Shown one piece after another: positions 27,059 through 36,941 of a stretch of 64,000 bases of DNA. The notes under the pieces are model-generated. The model had not been told where the DNA came from, ran no database searches, and saw only the letters and a list, made by a program, of their open reading frames with translations. A program made the translations under genes and the position numbers. Source of the stretch: Streptomyces albogriseolus (GTDB taxonomy: Bacteria > Actinomycetota > Actinomycetes > Streptomycetales > Streptomycetaceae); contig BMVA01000023.1 in assembly GCA_014650475.1 (NCBI GenBank), positions 1 to 64,000 on the forward strand. The letters run 5' to 3'. Every line of letters begins with the position of its first letter. Position 1 is the stretch's first letter.

Positions 27059-29673
27059 TTGTAGGTCTTCTCCCGGCTGTCCGATGTGGTGGTGGGCGCG
27101 AGCTGGGTGAGGAAGGCGTTGACCCGGTCGAGCTGGCCGCGGGCGCGGGTGGTGAGCTGGTTCAGGGGCGCGGTGCCGGCCGTTATGCGGGCGGCACGCT
27201 CGAACGCCGCCACTTGGTCGGGGCGGGCGTAGGCAGCGAAGACGTCGTCAAGGTGCGGTCCTGTGATCTTGACCGGGCCAACGCGGCGGCCCCTGACCGT
27301 CAGCGACACGTAATGGTCGAACCGGTCCAGGGCGGCGACGACATCGGGCCCGGGCTCATCGCCCCATTCGGCGGTGACGGGTGCGATGGCGGAATGGGAG
27401 CCGGCGGTGGAGGCGAGGGTGGAGGCGTTCTGTACCAGCGACAGCCGCACCGGGGCGGGGAGACGAGCGAGGAGCTGGGTCATACCGTGGACGTGGACCC
27501 GGTACTTGCGAAAGTCCTCGAACATGCTCGCGATGGTTTCGGGTGCGGCTCCGGTCAGGGTGATCAGTTCGTCGAAGTAGGCGCGGAACGGCACCCGCCT
27601 CGCTTCGGGCACGTCTCGGCGGGAGCGGACGGCACGCAGCAGGTCCCGGGCAAGGAGTGCGGTGATGAGCCGGTCGGTGGGCCCGTTGCCGCCCGGGCAC
27701 ACCCACACGATCATTTTGGTGTCCATGGCGGCGCGGATGTTGTAGACGCCGGCTGCCTGGCCGAGGAAGGCGCGGGTGACGGGGTTGGCGGCCAGGCGGG
27801 TGATCGGGTTGAGTACCACGGCGAACGCGTCCGACGGCAGCGTGGGGAACACCACCCGCCACCATGAGTGTGTCTCGTCGTCCAGCCGTCCTTCTTCCAC
27901 GCCTGCCAGTGCTGTGGTGCGGAAGGCGGGGTCGGTAAGCAGAGGCCGCACGTGGAAGAGGGTGGTCTGGTCCCCGGGCCGTCCGGCCTGGCAGGCAGCC
28001 CGGTTGACGGCGACGAGGACGGCGAGAGCGGCGGTGAGGATGGTCAGCGCGCGGGGCGCGGTGGCGTCGTCCCAGCCGAGGACGGAGGCGAAGGCATCCG
28101 CGGTGGCCTCGACGACCTCGTGCGCGGCCTGGCCGCGCCGCATGTCGAGCGGGTTCCACGAGCTGACCTGCGGAGCGGGTCCGTGGGCACCGAGGTCGAT
28201 CAGGGCGATGCGGTCCGCGAGAGTGTCGTGGGCGAGGAAGGGCAGCGCGCGGGGCCAGGAGTCACGGTGGGGGTCGACGAACATCAGCCCGCCCCCGGCA
28301 TGGGCCCAGCCGATCGCCTGCGCAAGGGCGCGTTCGGTCTTGCCGCCGCCGGCCTTGCCCACCCCCACCTCGAACAACGTCTCCCTGGCGTAGGTGGCGA
28401 CCAGACGGCGGCGGCCGTCCGGTCCCTGGTGAATGCCCTGCAGCAGCACCTCAGGGTTGCCGAACTCGAAGGTCGGCAGGTCACCGGCGAGTAGCGGCAG
28501 CCGACAGTGCCTCGTGGGCGGCTTGAGCAGACCGGTCAGTTCCTCCAGGCGTACCCAGTTGGGGCGGGGCGGCTGACAGTGCCCCAATTCCCAGCGGCGT
28601 TCGAAGCTGCGCCGGCTGGGCCAGCGGTCCGCCCCCAGGCGCCACAGCCCCAGGTGCCAGCCGCGCATCGCCCACCGGGAACCGGATCCGAATACGTCCA
28701 GGGCGGCTTGGAGCTGCGCGAGCCGTGCTTCGGCCCGCCCCTCGGTGTCGGAGGCGCACATCACCAGCAGTTGTACGCGCACCAGGTGGTCGTCGTCGGC
28801 GAGTTTCCCCAGCGCTTCGGCCGGTTCCACCCGGCGCGGCACGGGCGGCATCACCAGCCGTCGACCACCCCCTGCCCCAGCCGGCTTGCTGCCGATCAGC
28901 TGCTGCAGCTGCCAGCCCAGCGAGTCCTCCACCCCGCCGGCGTCCTGCCGCAGCCACCGGGCCGTCCGCTGCGCCTCCCGCCGCTCCCGGCGGCGGGCGT
29001 CCGACATCAGCTGCACCCGCCTCGCCCGCAGCGTCCACTTCGGCGCGCGCTGGATGTCGAGCCGCAGTTCGGCCAGGTCCCCGAGTCCGGCCCGCAGGTC
29101 GCAGACAGCGTCGACCAGAGGCTGCAGCGGGTCCGGATCGAGTGGAACGTCGCGCAGCGGGGCCGTCGGCTTCCCGCGCAGGATGAACTCGGCTCGGACG
29201 ACGTGCTTGCGGGGCTTGTCGGCGATCGGCAGCCCCTTCTTGACGGTGACAGCCGGCCCGAACGGCGTGATGGACAGCAGCCGCTCACCGCCCGCGGGTC
29301 CTTCGATGCGGTAGCGCAGTGTGCTGGAGCCGTCGGCACGGAGTCTGATCTGCACGGCCTTCGTACGACGCGGCGCCCACCACGGCATGGACGTGGAGGC
29401 CCGGGCCAGCTGCACCCCGCGCCGGAAGATCTCCTCCAGACCCGGGTCGAAGTGCCGGGTCGGCACGAGTTCCAGCGCCATCCGCTCGGCCGACGCCTTC
29501 CTGGCGAGGCGGCGCACGACCCACTCAGCTAGACGCCAGCACCCGGCGACGAGCAGAGCCAGGGCGTACCAGTGGGCGAGCAGCCACCCGGCGACGTCGA
29601 CCAGGCCGGACAGTAGACCCAGGAGGTCGTTCAGCGGTGCGGCCAGGGTCAGGTGCGGGACTGCGGAATCCAC
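27055..29673 (-). CDS. VirD4/TraG-like coupling ATPase
   Basis: 872 residues from GTG 29673; GGAAGGGA lies 7 bases upstream and the start lies 25 bases inside the preceding gene. One or two N-terminal TM segments (about 24-50), a long arginine-rich linker, then a RecA-like motor: Walker A GVGKAGGGKT (about 437-446), Walker B GGLMFVDPHRD (about 461-471), and a later FRAYFDELITL. Coupling proteins of this kind bring DNA to a type IV channel. It precedes the replication-relaxation protein, as in other actinobacterial T4SS elements. Confidence 0.85.
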   Translation of the reverse strand: MDSAVPHLTLAAPLNDLLGLLSGLVDVAGWLLAHWYALALLVAGCWRLAEWVVRRLARKASAERMALELVPTRHFDPGLEEIFRRGVQLARASTSMPWWAPRRTKAVQIRLRADGSSTLRYRIEGPAGGERLLSITPFGPAVTVKKGLPIADKPRKHVVRAEFILRGKPTAPLRDVPLDPDPLQPLVDAVCDLRAGLGDLAELRLDIQRAPKWTLRARRVQLMSDARRRERREAQRTARWLRQDAGGVEDSLGWQLQQLIGSKPAGAGGGRRLVMPPVPRRVEPAEALGKLADDDHLVRVQLLVMCASDTEGRAEARLAQLQAALDVFGSGSRWAMRGWHLGLWRLGADRWPSRRSFERRWELGHCQPPRPNWVRLEELTGLLKPPTRHCRLPLLAGDLPTFEFGNPEVLLQGIHQGPDGRRRLVATYARETLFEVGVGKAGGGKTERALAQAIGWAHAGGGLMFVDPHRDSWPRALPFLAHDTLADRIALIDLGAHGPAPQVSSWNPLDMRRGQAAHEVVEATADAFASVLGWDDATAPRALTILTAALAVLVAVNRAACQAGRPGDQTTLFHVRPLLTDPAFRTTALAGVEEGRLDDETHSWWRVVFPTLPSDAFAVVLNPITRLAANPVTRAFLGQAAGVYNIRAAMDTKMIVWVCPGGNGPTDRLITALLARDLLRAVRSRRDVPEARRVPFRAYFDELITLTGAAPETIASMFEDFRKYRVHVHGMTQLLARLPAPVRLSLVQNASTLASTAGSHSAIAPVTAEWGDEPGPDVVAALDRFDHYVSLTVRGRRVGPVKITGPHLDDVFAAYARPDQVAAFERAARITAGTAPLNQLTTRARGQLDRVNAFLTQLAPTTTSDSREKTYK

Positions 29674-30323
29674 GCGGGCTTCCCTTCCTTGTTCGTCGGG
29701 TTGGTGCGGGTGAAGTGGAGGTCGGTGATGCGGCCGTCGGTGTGGGTGCCGCCGCGGTCGGTGCCTGTCCACACCAGGTGCACCACCGCCCGGTCCCGGG
29801 CGCCGTCCTGGCGGGCGATGGCGGCCTGGATCCGGAAGCGGGCCATGGCGAACGCCGGCGCAACCCCGTGCTGGGAGTCGGCGAAGTAGTTGGGCCACTG
29901 GTCGCGGCCGACACCGGTCGCGTCGGATCGCAGCAGCGCGCGGCCGGCCGTGAGCAGTTGCCGTTCGTCGACGGGGTCGAGGTCGGCGGGCCAGGCGGTG
30001 TCCAGGGCCTGCTGGATGGCCCGGTCACCCGCCGCCCCCTCACCGTGCGGCGGCAGCGCCGACACGGACGCCGACGGCGAAGGCTCCAGGGCCGACGACG
30101 ACGGGGCGGTAACGTCCTTGGGTGTGCTCCTGGCGGCAGGCCGCGCGCTCGAGGACGAAGGTGACGGGTGGCTCGACGGGAAGGTGGCGGCCTGGTGTGC
30201 CGGGGCGGCGGCTTCTCGGGGACCGGACTGGCTCGGCCACGTCAGCATGGCCGCCCCCACCACCGCGAGAATGAGGGTGGTGGCCAGCAGCAGGCGCGGG
30301 GAGCGCGATGGGGGTGTGGTCAT
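29649..30323 (-). CDS. Exported membrane-anchored protein of the T4SS operon
   Basis: 224 residues from ATG 30323 (ATGA overlap with the wall hydrolase gene). Single N-terminal TM (LLLATTLILAVVGAAMLTWP), a Ser/Pro-rich linker to about residue 90, and a C-terminal domain with DLDPVDERQLLTAGRALL and an AVVHLVWTGTDRGG strand. No family recognised. Topology and context suggest a pseudoperiplasmic component of the channel. Confidence 0.65.
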   Translation of the reverse strand: MTTPPSRSPRLLLATTLILAVVGAAMLTWPSQSGPREAAAPAHQAATFPSSHPSPSSSSARPAARSTPKDVTAPSSSALEPSPSASVSALPPHGEGAAGDRAIQQALDTAWPADLDPVDERQLLTAGRALLRSDATGVGRDQWPNYFADSQHGVAPAFAMARFRIQAAIARQDGARDRAVVHLVWTGTDRGGTHTDGRITDLHFTRTNPTNKEGKPAWIPQSRT

Positions 30324-31480
30324 AGCAAGCGGGCTCCTCCCGCGTAGCCGGACATCGCGTCGACCGCGTCCAGCCGCACGACCGTGCCAGGGCGGGGTGC
30401 GTTGACCATCTGTCCGGAGCCGACGTAGATCCCGACGTGGTAGATCGTGGAGTCCCGGCCCGGGGCGTAGGCGTAGAAGACGAGGTCGCCGGGCTTGAGC
30501 GCGCTCGTTCCCGCGCTGGCGGGGATCCGCCGGCCGACGCCGGCCTGGGCGGCCGCGGTGCGTGGCAGGCGGATCCCGGCCTGGGCGTAGGCATAGGTGG
30601 TCAGTCCCGAGCAGTCGAAACCCTTGATGCGTGCACCGCTCTTGCCGCTGGGGGAGCAGCAGATGCCCGTGCTGGGACCCCTCGCGGTGCCGCCGCCCCA
30701 CGAGTACGGGACACCCCGCTGGGCGAGCGCCGCCTCGACGACGGTACGGACATCCCCGGTGACGTTGTCCATGGCCGGGCTTTTGGCAGCGGCGGTGTAC
30801 TGGTCGATCCAGCCGCGCACGTTAGCAAAGTACGCGTTGGACCGGTTGTACTGGAAGATCGCTGCCCTGAGCTGCGACTGGCTGGTCAGGTCGCGTCCGT
30901 TGCCGCACAGGCAGACCGCAGCGCCGAGGGCGGCATCGTCGGCATTGTGCGGGTCGGCGGTCTTGTCCGCGTTGGCGTCCTTGCCGACGCCGTCCCAGGT
31001 GGAGGGCAGGAACTGGAAGGGGCCGACCGCGCGCTCGCCGGCGGCGGTGCCGTCCCAGCGGCCGCCGTCCGTGTCCGGGAAGACCGTGGTGTTCCCGCCC
31101 GCACCGGAGCCGTTGAGGAGGACCCCGTAGATCCTGGGCCGGATGTCTCCGTTGCCGGCGATGCTGCGGCCCACTGCGTGGTTCGACTCGACCTTGGCGA
31201 TCCCGGCGAGGATTGGCCAGCGCATCCCCTGGCACTTCGGCACGTGTTTGCCCACCTGCCGGGCCGCGTTCTGGTAGGCGGCGAGCATCCGCGGCGGAAT
31301 GTCGGCGACCTGGCCACCGACCGCGATCCCACCGCCGTCGTCCTGGGCTCCGGTGGCCAGGGCCACATTCGCGCCCACCGAGTCGGCGATCGGGGCCACA
31401 CAGCACACCGCACCGAACAACAGCAGCAGTCCTGCGCACCCCCACCGCGTGAGACGGCGACGCCGCCGACCGGGCCTCAC
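30320..31480 (-). CDS. Bifunctional wall hydrolase: lytic transglycosylase-like plus NlpC/P60
   Basis: 386 residues from GTG 31480. A signal/TM segment (residues 11-31) is followed by an SLT-like domain with catalytic-type Glu98 in ILAGIAKVESNH and AVGPFQFLPSTWDG, then an NlpC/P60 endopeptidase with FDCSGLTTYAYAQAG (Cys) and IYHVGIYVGSGQMV (His). Two-domain hydrolases of this order, VirB1-like, open peptidoglycan for type IV channels in Gram-positives. GTGA overlaps on both sides show tight coupling. Confidence 0.92.
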   Translation of the reverse strand: MRPGRRRRRLTRWGCAGLLLLFGAVCCVAPIADSVGANVALATGAQDDGGGIAVGGQVADIPPRMLAAYQNAARQVGKHVPKCQGMRWPILAGIAKVESNHAVGRSIAGNGDIRPRIYGVLLNGSGAGGNTTVFPDTDGGRWDGTAAGERAVGPFQFLPSTWDGVGKDANADKTADPHNADDAALGAAVCLCGNGRDLTSQSQLRAAIFQYNRSNAYFANVRGWIDQYTAAAKSPAMDNVTGDVRTVVEAALAQRGVPYSWGGGTARGPSTGICCSPSGKSGARIKGFDCSGLTTYAYAQAGIRLPRTAAAQAGVGRRIPASAGTSALKPGDLVFYAYAPGRDSTIYHVGIYVGSGQMVNAPRPGTVVRLDAVDAMSGYAGGARLL

Positions 31481-34260
31481 CCCTGCTCACCCCCCTCGTC
31501 TGACGGGTCATCCGGCCGGGACCGCTCTTGGCGCAGGCGCTCGGCATCGGGCGCCGTCCGGCGCATCAACTCCTGCATCCGCTCCCGCGCCTCTTCCCGC
31601 GCCTGACTGTGCGCCCTTCCGCCGCCAGGCAGGACGGGGCCACCGTGGTCGCGCTGCGGCATCGGCTCGCTGTCCGCCCGGCCGGCCGACAGTGTGGGGG
31701 GTGCGGTTGTCGCCGGGCGCTCTTGTGCCCCGCCCTCGGACCGGCCCCCTCCTGACCGGCCGGGGGCCGACAAGCCTCGGGAAGCCGTGGGCGGTCCGGC
31801 ACTGGGTGGAGCACTGGGGCGCTCGGTTGCCAGGCCGGTAGCGGCCCGTGTCGCGAACGCGTCCGGCAGTCGACGGCCAGCGAACGGGCCGTGTCCGCCA
31901 CGGTCGTTGGTGTGCTCTCGCAGGACATGGGAGACATGCCGCCCTGTGCCTGCCCAGGCGCGGCCGTCCTCGCGGACGGTGTTGCCCCAGACCCGCACCT
32001 GCTGACGGGCGTCCTGGGAGTAGCGCGAGCCTCCCGAACGCGCCCGGCGAACATTGGCCGGGAGGCCGACCGTCGCCCCATATGCAGCGCGGCCGCCCCG
32101 GTGGAGGATGCGGTACCCGCGAAAGCGGACCAGCCGGTTGTGAGCCCGGGTGGACAGCAGCGTGCGGTCACTGTTCTGGTCGTGCAGCACCTGCCCGCTG
32201 CGCCGGTCGACGACTTCACCGTCCTCGTTGCGGTACCGGTCAGGCGGACCACCGGGCCGCGGCCCTCCTCTGCCCGGGCCGCCTGGCCCGCCCTCGGTAC
32301 CGCCGTCGGGTCCGGCGGTGCCGGAGTCGCCGGCCGCGGTGGGCTTGCGCCACTTCGCCAGCTGCTCCCGCTCCGGACGGCGTCCGATCAGCAACCAGTG
32401 GGCGCCCTTGCCACCCAGCCGCGCACCCGCACCTCCCACAGCGGCGGCCGCAGTGAGCGGCGCCAGGCCGCGCCCGGCCTCGGCCATGGCATCGGAGAGG
32501 ACGCGGCCGGTGTCCACGGGCATGCCTGCCCCGTCGACGAGGGAACCGAGCGCACCCATCAGCCGCTGCCGGGTGCCGAGCATCCCGAACCGTCCCCCGC
32601 CCGCGCCGGTGAAAGCACGCAACCCACCCCCTGCATGGCCGCCGAGGGCGGCGGGGGAGTTCATGGCCAGGGTGGCACCGAGTTCGGAGGTGTCGCCGGG
32701 CAAGTGGGTGCCGCCGACCTTCGCGTACCGCATCCGCATCGCCATCCGCCGTCCGAAGGAAGCGATGCCGGTCAGGAGGCGGCGGTGCCCGGCCGCGCCT
32801 GCGATGGCCAGGACGTCGATGAGCAGGATCCGCTCCACCATCAGGTCGGGACCGTTAGTGATGGTGGCGTCGACGGCGATGCCGAAGAACGGCACGAAGG
32901 CGCAGATGCCGACCAGGGCGAGCATGGCGATGCCCCACAGCGACAGCCACTTCCACACCGACTGCCGCGCGGGCCCGGGCAGCATGCCGGCCACGAAGGC
33001 GACACCGCCCGCGGCGGCGGCCGCGGCACAGACGCCCTGGGTGCCAAGCAGCACGATGGCGCTGGACAGGAGCGTGCCGCAGATGAACAGCGCGGCAACG
33101 AGCAGAAGGGCGGCGCCGCCGACCCGCCACCAGGTGGGCTTTTGTGCATAGTCGGCGCAGGCCTTGCCGACGTCGCCGGCCTTCTTCAGGTCGGCGAGGA
33201 ACGCGGTGAACTGCTGGTCCTCCTCGCTTAGGACGGGGTGGGCCGCATCGAGGAGTTCTCCGCCCGGGGTGAACTCCGGCAGCCCGCCTTCCGTGCCGTT
33301 GTCGCCGTCGCCGCGCTCGCAGTACCGCTTGCCCGGGCCCTGGATCTTCTCGCAGGGGTCGTGCTTCTCCTGCTCGGCGTCCCCGGTCCTGTAGCCGCCG
33401 GTGACCCACTTCAGATGGACCGCATACGTCTTGCGGTCCGAGTCCTTGGCCGGGTCGAGGATCCGCCCGTACTGCAGCAGCATGTACGGCTTGACGATCA
33501 GCGCATTGGTGACGGAGTCCTGTAGAGGACGCGCCACCTCCGCGGGAGTGGCGGGGCGCTCCCCCTCCCGTTCCAGGCACTTGATCTCCTGCCTGCCGGC
33601 CATGCCGTCGCACGGGCCCTTGCTGGCGAGCTTGCCGCCCCAGTCGTAGGCGTTCACGCTCTGCCGGGCGACCTCGACCGCGACCTGCTGCGACTGGCCC
33701 AGCGGGCCGTCCTGCGCGAGAAGAGTGTCGGGGCGCACGAACGCGGACGCCGCGAACGCCGCGATCAGCAGAGTCAGGAAGATCTCCCCCAGCCCGCGGC
33801 CCACCCGACCGCGCACGATCATGAACCCGGCGAAGACGAACGCCCACGCCAGCAGCAGACCCTTCAGACCGAGCTGGTTGACGACCACGTCGTTGTACGT
33901 GTCGGCGACCTCCTGCGCCGGGCGGGTGAGGATCTTCAGCAGCGGGAACCGGAAGGCCACCTCGACCGCCCACCCGGCCAGACCGACCAGCAGCCGGATC
34001 AGGGTGAACAGCCCCGACAGGGCGAACGCCAGGGCCTGCGTCTTGAAGGCCACGATCGAGCCGCCCTCGGCGCTCAGCTCGTAACCGTTGATCGGCACGC
34101 CCTCGGAGGAGGTGATGTTCAGCGGCGCCAGGAGGTCACCGGTCTCGCTGTTGCTGCCGGCCGCATAGACGACCTGGCTGTTGACCATCACGAACACGCC
34201 TGCGAGCAGCACCGTGATGGCGGCGGAGCGGAGCGTGCCGGGGCTGGGACGACGTGCCAT
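31477..34260 (-). CDS. VirB6/TrbL-like polytopic channel protein
   Basis: 927 residues from ATG 34260. A signal-like first TM, about eight TM helices in total across residues 10-510 (for example LKGLLLAWAFVFAGFMIVRG and LLLVAALFICGTLLSSAIVL), and a large extracellular loop with several Cys at about 200-350. A long cytoplasmic, Gly/Pro/Arg-rich tail (residues 640-927) ends in a charged helix. The arrangement matches VirB6/TrbL-type inner-membrane subunits in Gram-positive T4SS. The stop of the VirB4 gene lies 2 bases upstream. Confidence 0.8.
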   Translation of the reverse strand: MARRPSPGTLRSAAITVLLAGVFVMVNSQVVYAAGSNSETGDLLAPLNITSSEGVPINGYELSAEGGSIVAFKTQALAFALSGLFTLIRLLVGLAGWAVEVAFRFPLLKILTRPAQEVADTYNDVVVNQLGLKGLLLAWAFVFAGFMIVRGRVGRGLGEIFLTLLIAAFAASAFVRPDTLLAQDGPLGQSQQVAVEVARQSVNAYDWGGKLASKGPCDGMAGRQEIKCLEREGERPATPAEVARPLQDSVTNALIVKPYMLLQYGRILDPAKDSDRKTYAVHLKWVTGGYRTGDAEQEKHDPCEKIQGPGKRYCERGDGDNGTEGGLPEFTPGGELLDAAHPVLSEEDQQFTAFLADLKKAGDVGKACADYAQKPTWWRVGGAALLLVAALFICGTLLSSAIVLLGTQGVCAAAAAAGGVAFVAGMLPGPARQSVWKWLSLWGIAMLALVGICAFVPFFGIAVDATITNGPDLMVERILLIDVLAIAGAAGHRRLLTGIASFGRRMAMRMRYAKVGGTHLPGDTSELGATLAMNSPAALGGHAGGGLRAFTGAGGGRFGMLGTRQRLMGALGSLVDGAGMPVDTGRVLSDAMAEAGRGLAPLTAAAAVGGAGARLGGKGAHWLLIGRRPEREQLAKWRKPTAAGDSGTAGPDGGTEGGPGGPGRGGPRPGGPPDRYRNEDGEVVDRRSGQVLHDQNSDRTLLSTRAHNRLVRFRGYRILHRGGRAAYGATVGLPANVRRARSGGSRYSQDARQQVRVWGNTVREDGRAWAGTGRHVSHVLREHTNDRGGHGPFAGRRLPDAFATRAATGLATERPSAPPSAGPPTASRGLSAPGRSGGGRSEGGAQERPATTAPPTLSAGRADSEPMPQRDHGGPVLPGGGRAHSQAREEARERMQELMRRTAPDAERLRQERSRPDDPSDEGGEQG

Positions 34261-34262
34261 GG

Positions 34263-36941
34263 TCAGTCCTGCCTGCTCTTCACGCTGGATGCCAACGCCT
34301 CCTGCTCGGCCAACGGGCCAGAGCCGCCGCGGTGCCCGGGCGTGGTGGTGATCGACGTGGCGATGCGTTCGATGCGCGGGATGACGGTCTTGACCCGCCC
34401 GGTGTTCTGCCGCGGGCAGGTCAGCAGGAACTCGCCTTCGCGGCCGCTCTGGCCGACGGGGGACAGTCCCGTGGTCACCAGCCGCACCAGCGCGGGGTCA
34501 TCGGGGTTCAGGCCGACGAATTCCAGACCGCGGCGAGCCCGCTCGCGGTCGGCGGTACGGGCGAGCGCCCGGTAGGCCATCAGGCCGCGGTCAGGGCCGA
34601 GCTCCTCGGCGTCGTGCGAGCCCGCCAGGAGCCCGGCGCCGTGCTTGCGGCCGTCGTGGAGGATCTCGTGCACGAGGGCGGTGCCCTCAGCCGATGACGT
34701 GAGCCAGTACAGCTCGTCCAGGACGACGGCGGTGAACCGCTCGGGGTCCTCGAACGCGGTCTGCCGGGCGAGCGCGGCGATCAGGTACAGCACCGCGCGG
34801 CCGATCAGGGCTTCCAGCGGCTGCTGGTGCAGGACTTCGGGGTTATCGAAGGCGGCCTTGGGCGGCAGCTTCAGCCCGGCCGTGGTGATCACGATCATGT
34901 CGGAGGCGCTGGAGGCGTCCAGCCTGACCGGCGGCAGCGTGGGGTCGAACACCATCCGGGCCAGCGGGTTGGTCGCCACGACCCGGATCAGACCAGCGAG
35001 GGTGGCCGCCGCGTCCTGACGCCTGCCCGCCTCCGCGCCGGCCATCTCCTCGAGGACTTCCAGCACCCGCTGCATGGACGGCTGCTCACGGGCGGCGGCC
35101 CGCTCGACGGCGTGGTGGAGGACCTCGCCGCTGGTGCTCATCGGGCCGATGCCCAGCTGGAGGGTGAGGTAGGACAGGGCGTAGTGGCGGCCTTCTGGCC
35201 CGTCGAACATCCGCAGCGGATCGATGGACACCTCGGCCCGTGCGGCATCGACGATCTGCACCCGGCCCCTGGCGGCGCTGCGGGCGAAGGTGGCCCACTC
35301 GCGCACCGGAGTGCGGTCGATGCAGATCGCGCAGCCGCCGCGCGCCCACACGGCTTCCGCGATCAGCTTCTGCAGCACACTCTTGCCGGCCCCGAGGTCT
35401 CCGACGATGCCCATCGACGCCGACGCGTCCTGCTTGGGCGCGTCCGCGACGTTGATCATGACGGGGCGGGTGGTGCCGCAGTCCAGGTCCAGGCCCAGGA
35501 ACATCCCGTTCGGGTCACCGACCTCGCTGACCGTGAAGGCCCCGGACAGCGCCCAGTCCTCGGAGACCTGGTGCTGGGTGAACTCCCGCAGCACGCCCGG
35601 CCGGGCGGTCCCCGGCAGCCCGAGGGTGAACAGGGCTTCCTGCAGTCCGGCGGGGCGCACGGCCCGGTAGTCGGCGCCGCTGAGCAGCGCGGTCAGGGCC
35701 CGGGCGCGAGCGTCGCAGACGGCGGCGGTGGGCCCCCACACCGTCAGCACCGTCACCGACTGCACCTCCACCTCCACGGACGTGCGGGACAGGCGGGCGT
35801 CGAGCTCACCCAGGTCGCGGGCGGCGTCGGTGAGGGAGGCGGGCATGCCGGTGGGCCGGGCGTCGTACTGGTCGGCCTGGTCGACGAGTTCGTTCTTCTT
35901 GCGCCGCACCTGGTCCCGGGCCTTCTCCGCCGGCACGAGTGTCAGGTCGACGGTGTAGTCGACGGGGAAGTCGAGCATCTCCAGCTGAGCGAAAAGATCC
36001 GCAGCCTGCGCAGCGACCGCAGGCGGGCACTCGGCCAACACCAACTGCGCCTGATAGCCCACCCCGGCGTCGGACTCGACCTGCAGCCACCGCCGCCGCA
36101 ACGGCGACCCAACCTGCAGCCGCCACCAGGCGGTGCGGCCCGACCGCGTAACCCGGCCCGGCCCCTTGAAGTCCTCGGCATCGTCCAGGTCGGGGTCAAT
36201 GCCGCCCTCCTGCAGGCGCGCCTGGCCGAGATCGGCATAGCTGGGGGAGCACAGCACCCCGTCCCGCACCTGCCCGCCGTACAGATCGCTGGCCTCGGCC
36301 TCGGTCAGCAGCGGCTCCGCCAGGCCGCGGTGCAGGGCGTGCTGAACCATCCACACGATCTCCGCCGGACGCGCCGGACGGAACGCGATCCCGCCAGCGA
36401 GCGCGGCCTCCACCCGCGACGCCTGCTCGCGGTACGCGCTCACCTCACGGCGCGCCACGGGCGCGGCCCGCATACCGAGCGCGGGCGCGACGTCAGCCCA
36501 CATCGCTCCCAGCGACGCGGCCACCTGCCCGCCTGCGGTCTCGTTCTGCAGGGGCACCGCCAGCCACAGAGTGCGGCGGTGCATCTCCTGGCCGTCCAGC
36601 AGATCCAGGGTCGCCTCGACGTTCTCCACCCACGGATGCACACCCTCGCCCGGCACCTGCCCGGCGGGCTCGATCCCCTCGATCATCTTCAGGGCGACCT
36701 CGCCGGGATCGACCTGCGCACACAGCCCGAACAACCGCGGCGCCCCGGACAACGACCGCACCAGATGCGTGACCTTGGCGAGCTGCTCGTCACGTACCGC
36801 GGCGGGCACATAGGTGCCCTGGACGGTCTCCGCCCGCTGCCCGTCCCCATCGGGGCCGGGATGCAGGCGATAGACGGCCCACGCGCTGCCGTGCGTCGAC
36901 CAGACCAGGTGGCCGGCGATGTGACGGACCGGAACCCTCAC
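34263..36941 (-). CDS. VirB4-like conjugation ATPase
   Basis: 892 residues from GTG 36941 (GTGA overlap with the upstream gene; GTG 36944 is an alternative). Walker A GDLGAGKS at about 514-521, Walker B FTAVVLDELYWL at about residue 735, and a C-terminal LLTCPRQNTGRVKTV segment. The N-terminal part holds a long CagE/VirB4-type domain (AVPLQNETAGG). VirB4 energises subunit dislocation and substrate transfer. The family is confident; Streptomyces versions are often annotated SCO6880-like. Confidence 0.9.
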   Translation of the reverse strand: MRVPVRHIAGHLVWSTHGSAWAVYRLHPGPDGDGQRAETVQGTYVPAAVRDEQLAKVTHLVRSLSGAPRLFGLCAQVDPGEVALKMIEGIEPAGQVPGEGVHPWVENVEATLDLLDGQEMHRRTLWLAVPLQNETAGGQVAASLGAMWADVAPALGMRAAPVARREVSAYREQASRVEAALAGGIAFRPARPAEIVWMVQHALHRGLAEPLLTEAEASDLYGGQVRDGVLCSPSYADLGQARLQEGGIDPDLDDAEDFKGPGRVTRSGRTAWWRLQVGSPLRRRWLQVESDAGVGYQAQLVLAECPPAVAAQAADLFAQLEMLDFPVDYTVDLTLVPAEKARDQVRRKKNELVDQADQYDARPTGMPASLTDAARDLGELDARLSRTSVEVEVQSVTVLTVWGPTAAVCDARARALTALLSGADYRAVRPAGLQEALFTLGLPGTARPGVLREFTQHQVSEDWALSGAFTVSEVGDPNGMFLGLDLDCGTTRPVMINVADAPKQDASASMGIVGDLGAGKSVLQKLIAEAVWARGGCAICIDRTPVREWATFARSAARGRVQIVDAARAEVSIDPLRMFDGPEGRHYALSYLTLQLGIGPMSTSGEVLHHAVERAAAREQPSMQRVLEVLEEMAGAEAGRRQDAAATLAGLIRVVATNPLARMVFDPTLPPVRLDASSASDMIVITTAGLKLPPKAAFDNPEVLHQQPLEALIGRAVLYLIAALARQTAFEDPERFTAVVLDELYWLTSSAEGTALVHEILHDGRKHGAGLLAGSHDAEELGPDRGLMAYRALARTADRERARRGLEFVGLNPDDPALVRLVTTGLSPVGQSGREGEFLLTCPRQNTGRVKTVIPRIERIATSITTTPGHRGGSGPLAEQEALASSVKSRQD